From positions 1 to 52,493 of the forward strand of contig JAJSAD010000028.1 in NCBI GenBank assembly GCA_024281375.1: DNA of 52,493 bases, read 5' to 3'. The notes below the pieces were generated by a model that saw only the letters and a list, made by a program, of their open reading frames with translations, was not told where the DNA came from and ran no database searches. This DNA is from Alphaproteobacteria bacterium (GTDB lineage Bacteria > Pseudomonadota > Alphaproteobacteria > Caedimonadales > UBA9215). A program made the position numbers and the translations under genes. Position 1 is the stretch's first letter. Every line of letters starts with the position of its first letter. Below, one piece after another: positions 46,470-52,493 of this stretch.

Positions 46470-47216
46470 ATGGAAAAACCTCTTAAAGCTTCCAAACCCC
46501 TCATTGGCTTGAGTGTTGATTCTTCTTGCGATAAACATTATTCAGACTATCCCTGGTATGCCTTGCGGGAAAATTACTGTGACACCATTCATCAATCCGG
46601 TGGCGTTCCGATCATGATTCCCCACAATGTAGATCTTATTGAAAACTACCTCAATATTGTAGATGGTATTGTCATTACAGGAGGAAACTTTGACCACGAT
46701 CCAAAAATGTATGGGGAGGATTTTCAGCACCCCAAGACAGCCCTGAATCCTGAGCGGTCGGCTTTTGATTTTTCCCTCGTTAAAAGCTCTCTTGATTATG
46801 ACATTCCTTTTCTTGGTATTTGCGCAGGGCAACAGATGCTTAATATTGTACGTGGTGGTACCCTCATTCAATCCATTCCCGACGAAATGCCCCATGCTCT
46901 CAATCACGCTCAAGAAGAATGCCGCCATAGACCAACTCATGATATTCGTATTGTTGAAAATACACTCCTTGCGAAATGCAATAAGGGAGCACAAACAGCC
47001 TCTGTGAATACCAGTCACCACCAATCCATCAAAGACCTTGGTCAGAATCTAATCATCAATGCCACCACATCCGATGGCATCATTGAAGGGATCGAAGACC
47101 CCAGCATGACCTTTTGCCTCGGTGTTCAATGGCACCCCGAGTTCTTTGTATGTGATCTCGACCGCGCTATCTACAAACAGTTTATTCTAGCTTGCCAAAG
47201 ACAAACAGGAGTCTAA
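46470..47216 (+). CDS. Class I glutamine amidotransferase-like hydrolase (peptidase C26)
   Basis: About 248 residues. The class I amidotransferase triad is visible: Cys in 'FLGICAGQQMLNIVRGG' near residue 116, then His-Pro-Glu in 'LGVQWHPEFF' near 222. The N-terminus 'KPLIGLSVDSS' and 'DGIVITGGNFDHDP' match the gamma-glutamyl-GABA hydrolase (PuuD-like) family. It would cleave gamma-glutamyl compounds in the cytoplasm; the exact substrate is not determined. The ATG at 46470 has AGGA nine bases upstream and follows a good promoter. It is divergent from the porin gene and stands alone. Confidence 0.82.
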   Translation: MEKPLKASKPLIGLSVDSSCDKHYSDYPWYALRENYCDTIHQSGGVPIMIPHNVDLIENYLNIVDGIVITGGNFDHDPKMYGEDFQHPKTALNPERSAFDFSLVKSSLDYDIPFLGICAGQQMLNIVRGGTLIQSIPDEMPHALNHAQEECRHRPTHDIRIVENTLLAKCNKGAQTASVNTSHHQSIKDLGQNLIINATTSDGIIEGIEDPSMTFCLGVQWHPEFFVCDLDRAIYKQFILACQRQTGV

Positions 47217-47230
47217 ATTCTAAACAAGTC

Positions 47231-47305
47231 TATACTTATTCAGTTTCGACGTGTGGGTTTTAAAACCAGACCAGAGCTCCCGCAGCGTCTACGTTATACG
47301 TGAGG
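47231..47305 (+). repeat. MITE-like repeat, family 1 (TATACC), copy D, truncated
   Basis: The left half of the element at 668-817 (TATACTTATTCAGTTTCGAC through ATACGTGAGG). It stops at the first base of the long inverted repeat that follows. The missing right half is not found beyond that structure, so a rearrangement rather than a simple insertion removed it. Confidence 0.7.
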
Positions 47306-47561
47306 GGGACTGTAGAATAATTCATTAGCTTTCATTAAAATTTTCTGCCTTTTTCCCTTAGATTTGATATAATATATTGATCTCCTGAGGAAAATATCCT
47401 GAAATCTTACGATAAACATGATCCAAAGGGACCAAACCTTCCAACGTAACCATTTCAATTTGATGAATTTTCTTCTCCAAAGGTGATCAATATATTATAT
47501 CAAATCTAAGGGAAAAAGGCAGAAAATTTTAATGAAAGCTAATGAATTATTCTACAGTCCC
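47306..47561. mobile_element. Fold-back element: two IS ends as a 77-bp perfect inverted repeat
   Basis: 47306-47382 and 47485-47561 are exact reverse complements of each other (77 bp), starting GGGACTGTAGAATAATTC at the outer edges. The 102-bp centre encodes, on the minus strand, the N-terminus of an IS1182-like transposase. Each arm contains TTGATATAATATATTGATC, a likely transposase promoter. Natural IS1182-type terminal repeats are much shorter, so this looks like two copies of the same IS end placed head to head, i.e. a miniature derivative or a deletion/inversion scar. Confidence 0.7.
47383..47480 (-). pseudogene. N-terminal stub of an IS1182-like transposase
   Basis: On the minus strand the frame from the TTG at 47480 reads QIEMVTLEGLVPLDHVYRKI and then leaves homology at the inverted-repeat arm, meeting TAA at 47358-47360. 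The segment 'Q-x-E-x-V-x-L-x-x-L-V-P-x-D-H-x-x-R-K-I' is the start of DUF772-type transposases of IS1182/IS5-like elements. Only about 32 residues remain, without any catalytic residue. Confidence 0.65.
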
Positions 47562-47729
47562 ACTCTGCAAAGCTCCCTTTTTGAAAAAATTTTCGGAAAA
47601 TAAGGTGAGCTCATGGGAAAAGGTATCTTTCTACGGTCCCGATATCTAAATTTTTTTTTCATGAGGTAGCCCTGATGGGTATATAGATATTTCTTTACAG
47701 TTCCCCTAGAAAAAGACATACTATAAAGC
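47562..47729. other. Remnant region with two more IS-end-like sequences
   Basis: No gene is visible. TTTCTACGGTCCC (ending 47640) and TTTACAGTTCCCC (ending 47706) resemble the outer end of the fold-back element on the minus strand (GGGACTGTAGAA). They differ at one to three positions. This fits repeated insertion and loss of related elements at this site, ahead of the mgtC-like gene, but the matches are short. Confidence 0.4.
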
Positions 47730-48215
47730 ATGAGCATTATTCCTGATACGATTTCTTGGCAAATACAATTATTTTATGTGGCCCATTTGGCCTTTGCTTT
47801 TCTTTTGGGGGCAGTTATTGGGTGGGAGCGGGAACACGCGGGTAAAGAAGCTGGTATTCGAACCTTTGGGTGTATTTCCATGGGCTCTGCTGCTTTTTCT
47901 ATTCTCTCGCCCCTCTTGGGGTTTGCTGATAATTCTCGTATTGCCGCTCAAATTGTTTTGGGTATTGGTTTCTTAGGGTCGGGTCTTTTTGTCAGGACAG
48001 GGGATAAACCCTCTGGTTTGACAACGGCGGCGTCCCTTTGGGTATCTGCGGCTGTTGGGATGGCCGTTGGATTCTCCCTCTATTTTCTTGCAACGGGCCT
48101 TGCAGCCATTACGGCGATGTCTCTTTATTTGCCATCTGTTCGAGCTTGGAAGCGTGTTTCTAAGAAGAAAAAACGTCGCATTAAAGCAGAAGCAAAACGT
48201 GTCGAAACAAAATAA
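47730..48215 (+). CDS. MgtC/SapB-family membrane protein
   Basis: 161 residues with four to five transmembrane segments. It shows the family pattern 'LAFAFLLGAVIGWEREHAGKEAG' at the start, 'RIAAQIVLGIGFLGSG' and 'GLTTAASLWVSAAVGMAVG'. MgtC proteins help bacteria cope with low magnesium and survive inside host cells; other members have housekeeping roles. It lacks the extra C-terminal ACT-like domain of Salmonella MgtC and ends in a basic tail. The gene lies 168 bases past the IS scar, with a poor Shine-Dalgarno site. Confidence 0.82.
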   Translation: MSIIPDTISWQIQLFYVAHLAFAFLLGAVIGWEREHAGKEAGIRTFGCISMGSAAFSILSPLLGFADNSRIAAQIVLGIGFLGSGLFVRTGDKPSGLTTAASLWVSAAVGMAVGFSLYFLATGLAAITAMSLYLPSVRAWKRVSKKKKRRIKAEAKRVETK

Positions 48216-48288
48216 TTCTACCTTGTCTTTGACTGTGAAATTGTGCCATATTACTGGTAAATTATAGATAAAAAGGCACGTCAATTCA

Positions 48289-48870
48289 ATGATTCTTCCC
48301 GATAAAACCATCCGTACTCTCGCCCAAGATCCTGATCGTCCTATGATTGAGCCCTTTGCGGACCGTCAACATGGCAATGGTATGATCTCCTATGGGGTAT
48401 CGTCCTATGGGTATGATGCGCGGGTTGCCGATGAGTTTAAGATTTTTACCAATGTGGATAGTGCTGTTATTGATCCTAAGAATTTTTCCGACGAGAGTTT
48501 TGTGGAGCGCAAAACGGATGTGTGTATTATTCCGCCCAATAGTTTTGCATTAGCAAGAACTGTTGAGTATTTTCGGATTCCCCGTGATACTCTCGTGATT
48601 TGCCTCGGAAAATCTACTTATGCGCGGTGTGGTATTATTGTGAATGTGACACCCCTTGAACCTGAGTGGGAAGGGCACGTGACCTTAGAATTTTCTAATA
48701 CAACGCCGCTGCCGGCAAAGATTTATGCTAATGAAGGGGCTTGTCAATTCTTGTTCCTACGGGGCGAAGATACGTGTGATATTTCCTATGCAGATCGGGA
48801 CGGCAAGTATCAAGGACAGCGTGGTGTGACATTGCCTCGCATGATTGAAAAATCTTCTAAGGCGGCTTAA
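48289..48870 (+). CDS. dcd: dCTP deaminase
   Basis: 193 residues. Signature segments are '[18 protein letters not shown]' near residue 37, '[20 protein letters not shown]' near 106 with the substrate-contacting Ser and Arg, and '[14 protein letters not shown]' with the catalytic Glu. The enzyme converts dCTP to dUTP for thymidylate synthesis. AAGG stands upstream of the ATG. It precedes murA by 26 bases, possibly co-transcribed. Confidence 0.95.
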   Translation: MILPDKTIRTLAQDPDRPMIEPFADRQHGNGMISYGVSSYGYDARVADEFKIFTNVDSAVIDPKNFSDESFVERKTDVCIIPPNSFALARTVEYFRIPRDTLVICLGKSTYARCGIIVNVTPLEPEWEGHVTLEFSNTTPLPAKIYANEGACQFLFLRGEDTCDISYADRDGKYQGQRGVTLPRMIEKSSKAA

Positions 48871-48896
48871 TTTTTTAAAGAAAGAGAAATGTAAAA

Positions 48897-50207
48897 ATGG
48901 ATAAATTCCGCATTATTGGATCAGTCCCTCCTAAGCCTTTGAGGGGAAAGATCAGGATTTCCGGGTCTAAGAATGCAACGCTGCCGTTGATGACAGCTGC
49001 TTTGTTGACGGATCAATCGATCAAGTTTACCAATTGTCCACGCCTTGTGGATGTCTTTACCTTGGAGACTCTTTTGAATCACCATGGGGTTGAGTCATTT
49101 TTTGACGGCAACACCATGACCTTGACGGCTTCTCGCATTAAAGATCATTGTGCTCCCTATGAGCTGGTACGGAAAATGCGCGCTTCTTTTTTGGTTCTAG
49201 GCCCTTTATTGGCCCGCGAGGGGAAGGCCTCTGTGTCTCTTCCAGGAGGCTGTGCCATTGGCTCTCGCCCGGTGGATTTGCATCTGATGGGGTTCGAGAA
49301 AATGGGCGTAACCATCGACATTGATCAGGGTTATATTAACGCAACGGCTCCTGAAGGCGGTCTTCACGGTGCTGAAATTGCTTTTCCAACGGTTTCCGTT
49401 GGCGCGACAGAAAATCTGTTGATGGCTGCAACCCTTGCTAAGGGAACAACAAAACTTGTGAATGCCGCGTGTGAGCCCGAGATCACGGATCTTGCTCGCT
49501 GTCTTATAAAAATGGGTGCGAAAATTGAGGGTGTTGGAACCAGCATCTTAACCATTGAAGGCGTTGAAAAACTCTCCGGGGCTATTCATCCTATTATCGC
49601 TGATCGTATTGAGACGGGGTCTTATGCCGTTGCAGCAGCCATCACAGGAGGAGAGATTGAGCTCACAAACACGAGTCTTGATCTACTACCAACCTTCAAA
49701 GAATCTTTAGAGGCAACGGGAACAACCCTCACGCCGACCAAAGGGGGCTTTATTGCCAAAGCTCCTTCTGGAAAAATTCAGCCCGTTGATATCACAACGG
49801 CTCCTTATCCGGGATACCCAACGGACCTTCAGGCTCAGTTTATGGCGTTGATGACTTTGGCTGAGGGGACGTCAACCATTACGGAAACTATCTTTGAAAA
49901 CCGCTTTATGCATGTACCCGAATTGAATCGTATGGGAGCTAATATCTCAACATCGGGGCGCACAGCAACCATCAAAGGTGTAGACTTTTTGAAAGGCGCA
50001 GAGGTTATGGCAACGGATTTGCGAGCGCCTATTTCCCTTATTATGGCAGGTTTAACTGCTGAGGGTGAAACAACTCTTTCTCGGATTTATCATCTTGACC
50101 GGGGCTATGAAGACATAGAGAATAAAATAAGGGGTGTCGGCGGTAACATAGAGAGATACAAAAATGGTGAGGCGCAAAATAGGGAACGCGAGACAGAGAC
50201 AGCGTAA
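48897..50207 (+). CDS. murA: UDP-N-acetylglucosamine 1-carboxyvinyltransferase MurA
   Basis: 436 residues. It has 'LRGKIRISGSKNATLPLM' at the N-terminus, the active-site loop 'SLPGGCAIGSRPVDLHLMG' with the catalytic cysteine at about 119, and 'YPGYPTDLQAQFMAL' near 303. This is the first committed step of peptidoglycan synthesis. The end overlaps the following DUF2948 gene by 44 bases. The extra C-terminal residues past 'YEDIENKIRGVGGNIERY' are mostly charged and short. Confidence 0.96.
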   Translation: MDKFRIIGSVPPKPLRGKIRISGSKNATLPLMTAALLTDQSIKFTNCPRLVDVFTLETLLNHHGVESFFDGNTMTLTASRIKDHCAPYELVRKMRASFLVLGPLLAREGKASVSLPGGCAIGSRPVDLHLMGFEKMGVTIDIDQGYINATAPEGGLHGAEIAFPTVSVGATENLLMAATLAKGTTKLVNAACEPEITDLARCLIKMGAKIEGVGTSILTIEGVEKLSGAIHPIIADRIETGSYAVAAAITGGEIELTNTSLDLLPTFKESLEATGTTLTPTKGGFIAKAPSGKIQPVDITTAPYPGYPTDLQAQFMALMTLAEGTSTITETIFENRFMHVPELNRMGANISTSGRTATIKGVDFLKGAEVMATDLRAPISLIMAGLTAEGETTLSRIYHLDRGYEDIENKIRGVGGNIERYKNGEAQNRERETETA

Positions 50208-50709
50208 TTTTTTGTCTCAAAAACAGGAACAGGTGCAGGCGCGAGCCCTTGCGGCCACTCTCCATGAGCCGTTGAAGTTGAGAGCTCAGGACCCTGTTGA
50301 TCTCAAAGTAATGTCAGCGTTGTTACAAGATGCCATTGTGCCGGGGACGAACTTTCATTATGACCCCAAGGATAAAACTTTCACGATCCTTGCCAATCGC
50401 TTTTGCTGGGAAGAATCCCCCGAACGTTTCAATCACAAAAAAGTTTATGGCCGCATTTTGTGTTGTCTCCAATTTCAGCATGTTGAAAAAGTCCAACATA
50501 TTGATATTGATCCTAAAGCCCCCGAAAATCACTATGACCTTTTAAGTATGGACGGGGACACTGAGGGCGAAGTCTTGTTAACTTTTGCGGGTACAGCGCG
50601 TTTAAAATTAAGGGTAGGGGAGTTATCCTGTTTGTTAATGGACCTCGAAGATATGTGGTACACAACCACCAAGCCTGATCATAAAGAAGCCATGAGAGAT
50701 GTTGCTTAG
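50164..50709 (+). CDS. DUF2948 family protein
   Basis: 181 residues. The DUF2948 domain starts near residue 37 ('LKLRAQDPVDLKVMSALLQD') and contains 'FTILANRFCWE' and 'LKLRVGELSCLLMDLEDMW' near the end. Its function is unknown; it sits directly after murA in many alphaproteobacteria, as here. The ATG at 50164 has AGAGAG eight bases upstream and overlaps the murA coding end, so coupled translation is likely. The first 35 residues are basic and outside the domain; a GTG further in (about 50233) could also start it. Confidence 0.85.
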   Translation: MVRRKIGNARQRQRNFLSQKQEQVQARALAATLHEPLKLRAQDPVDLKVMSALLQDAIVPGTNFHYDPKDKTFTILANRFCWEESPERFNHKKVYGRILCCLQFQHVEKVQHIDIDPKAPENHYDLLSMDGDTEGEVLLTFAGTARLKLRVGELSCLLMDLEDMWYTTTKPDHKEAMRDVA

Positions 50710-50723
50710 GGATATCTTCCTCT

Positions 50724-51194
50724 CTAGCTATTCTTCAAAATGCGTTCTTTTTGACGTTTCCAGTCTCGTTGCTTATCGGCTTCGCGCTTGTCGGCCTTCT
50801 TTTTACCAGTGGCAATGCCTAATAGAAGCTTTACGAGGCCGCGCTTATTAAAGTACATTTTTAAGGGAATCAAAGCGATACCTTGTCGTTTAACGGCGGC
50901 GGATAATTTATTTATTTCTTTCTTTTTTAACAAAAGCTTTCGGGGGCGTCTTGGTTCGTGATTGAACTGATTGGACATCTTGTACTCAGGGATATTGGCA
51001 TTGAAGAGGTAGATATCGCCTTGTTTTTCTCCTGCATGGGATTCCATGAGGCTAACCCCCCCTTGCATGCGAATGGATTTTACCTCGGACCCCAGCAGCA
51101 TAATGCCAGCTTCAAGGGAGTCTTCAATAGTATAGTCGTGTCGGGCTTTGCGGTTTTCGGCAATATAGCCGTCGCTTCTTTTCTTTTTAGCCAT
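50724..51194 (-). CDS. smpB: SsrA-binding protein SmpB
   Basis: 156 residues from the ATG at 51194, which has GAGG nine bases upstream; an in-frame TTG at 51209 is less likely. Hallmarks are 'YIAENRKARHDYTIEDSLEAG', 'GSEVKSIRMQGGVSL', 'NANIPEYKMSNQFNHEPRR' in part, and 'RKLLLKKKEI'. The basic tail (KKADKREADKQRDWKRQKE) is usual. SmpB carries tmRNA to stalled ribosomes. Its start overlaps the end of dapA by eight bases (ATGGCTAA). No tmRNA gene is visible in the window. Confidence 0.95.
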   Translation of the reverse strand: MAKKKRSDGYIAENRKARHDYTIEDSLEAGIMLLGSEVKSIRMQGGVSLMESHAGEKQGDIYLFNANIPEYKMSNQFNHEPRRPRKLLLKKKEINKLSAAVKRQGIALIPLKMYFNKRGLVKLLLGIATGKKKADKREADKQRDWKRQKERILKNS

Positions 51195-52098
51195 GGGAAG
51201 CGGCCTCAAGGTGTCCCGTATAAAGGTGCTTCAGACCCGCCTGTTGGATAGCGTCATCTATGATTTTCTGGGCACTTTGTGTTGTGGGGGTAAGGGGTTG
51301 GCGCACTTCCGGTGTGCAATAGCCAAATTGAGAGAGGACATACTTTGCAGGGGCTGGGTTTGAGTCAACAAACATGGCTCGGTGTAAAGGGTTCAAAAGA
51401 GTACGTATTTCTGAAAGGCGTTCTAAGTCTTTTTCACACCACGCTTTCCATTGAGTTGCCACAAGGTTGGGTGCCACATTAGAGCTTACAGACACAACGC
51501 CAACGCCTCCTTGGGCGAAATAAGCCGGTGCTGTCGCATCTTCCCCTGATAAAAGGGTAAAGTCGGCGGGAAGGTGCTCTAATAAAGCAGACGGTCTGGT
51601 GAGGTCACCCGTTGCATCTTTTAAGCATTGAATGCGGGGAAGTTTTGCAAGCGCAAGGACCGTTGTGTCTTCAAGATTTCGGCAGCTGCGACCTGGGTTA
51701 TCATATAAAATAAGAGGTGTTGATGTCTTATTATGTATGGCTTTGAAATACTCATAAAGAGCTTCTTGGGTTGGTTTGACATAGGGAGGTGTGACAATCA
51801 TCAACCCGTCAACGCCGATGGACTCCGCTTGTTGTGTGAGCTCAAGGGTCTCCTTTAAAGTCATAGAGCTTGTGCCTGCAATAACGGGAACCCTTTTGTT
51901 GGTAGCCTTAACAACCGTTTGGATAACTTTTTTCTGCTCTTCGTGGGAGAGGAAGAAAGCTTCCCCTGTGCTGCCGCAAGCTACAAGGCCATCAATACTC
52001 TCGTCAATTTGCCAATCCACAAGAGTGTGCAAGGCCTCATAATCAACGTTTCCGTCTTTGAAGGGCGTGACCAACGCTGTGTAAGCACCTTTAAACAT
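51187..52098 (-). CDS. dapA: 4-hydroxy-tetrahydrodipicolinate synthase DapA
   Basis: 303 residues, a class I aldolase barrel. It has 'CGSTGEAFFLSHEEQKKVI', 'VDGLMIVTPPYVKPTQ', the Tyr of 'PLILYDNPGRS' and the Schiff-base lysine in 'IQCLKDATGDLTR' near residue 161. It condenses pyruvate with aspartate semialdehyde toward lysine and diaminopimelate for the cell wall. AGGA stands eight bases upstream of the ATG. It is divergent from the lytic transglycosylase gene and overlaps smpB. Confidence 0.95.
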   Translation of the reverse strand: MFKGAYTALVTPFKDGNVDYEALHTLVDWQIDESIDGLVACGSTGEAFFLSHEEQKKVIQTVVKATNKRVPVIAGTSSMTLKETLELTQQAESIGVDGLMIVTPPYVKPTQEALYEYFKAIHNKTSTPLILYDNPGRSCRNLEDTTVLALAKLPRIQCLKDATGDLTRPSALLEHLPADFTLLSGEDATAPAYFAQGGVGVVSVSSNVAPNLVATQWKAWCEKDLERLSEIRTLLNPLHRAMFVDSNPAPAKYVLSQFGYCTPEVRQPLTPTTQSAQKIIDDAIQQAGLKHLYTGHLEAASHG

Positions 52099-52149
52099 AA
52101 TATTATCCTTATCTTCACAATGTCGATGAACCGCTGTACCCTTAATCTT

Positions 52150-52493
52150 ATGCAGAGATTATTTTATTTAGTGTTCATTTCCTTCTTGTTTATAGCACCA
52201 GGGGCCGTTGCGGAAAACCCCGAAGTTTCAAGCTGCCCTGAGGCTGCAAAGGCTTTTAAAGAAAAAGATTATGCAAAGGCCTATAAGAGCTCTCAAAAGA
52301 AGTGTTCAACCTTAAGAGACCTTGCGAGGTGGAAACAGCTACGGTATGCGAGGGGAGATGTGTCTTTTGAGGATTATAGAGTTTTTGTTAAAACCCATAG
52401 TGACTGGCCGTGGATGAGCGATGTGCGTAAAACGGCGGAGCGTTTTATGAAGGAGGACACCTCCGCACAGCAAGTTGTAAATTGGTTTCAAAA
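52150..52493 (+). CDS. Soluble lytic murein transglycosylase, N-terminal part (runs off the window)
   Basis: The frame opens at the ATG at 52150 and is still open at the right edge (about 114 codons seen). A signal peptide (MQRLFYLVFISFLFIAPGAV, cut near AVA-EN) leads into helical repeats with 'CPEAAKAFKEKDYAKAYKSS' and 'FVKTHSDWPWMSDVRKTAER', the typical 'H-x-D-W-P-W' of alphaproteobacterial Slt superhelical domains. The catalytic domain lies outside. The neighbouring order slt-dapA-smpB is common in alphaproteobacteria and supports the call. Confidence 0.75.
   Translation, partial: MQRLFYLVFISFLFIAPGAVAENPEVSSCPEAAKAFKEKDYAKAYKSSQKKCSTLRDLARWKQLRYARGDVSFEDYRVFVKTHSDWPWMSDVRKTAERFMKEDTSAQQVVNWFQ

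Noticed and set aside
47231-47305. CRISPR-like array made of the repeated blocks
   Set aside because: Copies are dispersed over 47 kb, not regularly spaced, and no cas genes are present.
1-52493. tRNA, rRNA, tmRNA or RNase P RNA genes
   Set aside because: I saw no cloverleaf with conserved TTCGA/GGTTC-like T-loops or rRNA signature sequences in the gaps between genes.

Overview
The window is AT-rich Gram-negative DNA. It has a lipopolysaccharide core pathway (gmhA, hldE), a porin, BamB, dCTP deaminase, a DUF2948 gene directly behind murA, an MJ0042-type zinc-finger/DUF3426 gene, and the lytic transglycosylase-dapA-smpB block. This mix points to an alphaproteobacterium. Together with type VI secretion, chemotaxis, several secreted proteins of unknown function and many small repeats and insertion-sequence remnants, it suggests a protist-associated lineage such as Holosporales/Paracaedibacter-like bacteria. 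That placement is inference from gene content; no rRNA is present to confirm it.

Layout. 1-2250: tail of an IS5-type transposase, a frame-disrupted small secreted gene, a dispersed repeat, a ProQ-family RNA chaperone and a secreted coiled-coil protein. 2300-6320: terC and putA, read leftward. 6520-7545: a secreted stand-alone RNB ribonuclease-like protein, unusual for this family. 7560-15890: a chemotaxis cluster read leftward (mcp, cheA, a detached cheA C-terminus, cheW, cheY, cheB, cheR). 16010-17980: bamB and a YfgM-like gene. 18300-21770: a YqaA-like membrane protein, a zinc-finger/DUF3426 gene broken by an in-frame TAA, gmhA and hldE. 21990-30910: malic enzyme, a large secreted unknown, an O-antigen ligase, ygfZ, a WecA/MraY-like transferase, ychF and a small membrane protein. 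31070-35270: an ArsB/NhaD-type transporter and an AsmA-like protein. 35400-44840: a type VI secretion operon coding for the membrane complex, baseplate subunit TssK and TssA, led by a SPOR-domain protein (SPOR-tssJ-tssK-tssL-tssM-tssA). 44980-52493: porin, a class I amidotransferase, a repeat and IS graveyard, mgtC-like, dcd, murA, DUF2948, smpB, dapA and the start of a lytic transglycosylase.

How it fits together. The chemotaxis genes form a nearly complete signalling unit with receptor, kinase, coupling protein, response regulator and both adaptation enzymes. The tss genes supply the envelope-spanning half of a T6SS; the sheath, tube, spike and ClpV genes are not in the window. LPS heptose synthesis, O-antigen ligation, BamB and AsmA serve the outer membrane.

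The most unusual content is: (i) two genes (cheA and the DUF3426 gene) each cut by a single in-frame TAA with a very similar downstream context; (ii) a signal-peptide-bearing RNB domain without cold-shock or S1 domains; (iii) two families of short terminal-inverted-repeat elements (TATACC... and TATAGT...), one of which supplies the stop codon of tssA and the start codon of a membrane protein; and (iv) a 77-bp perfect inverted repeat flanking the N-terminal stub of an IS1182-like transposase.
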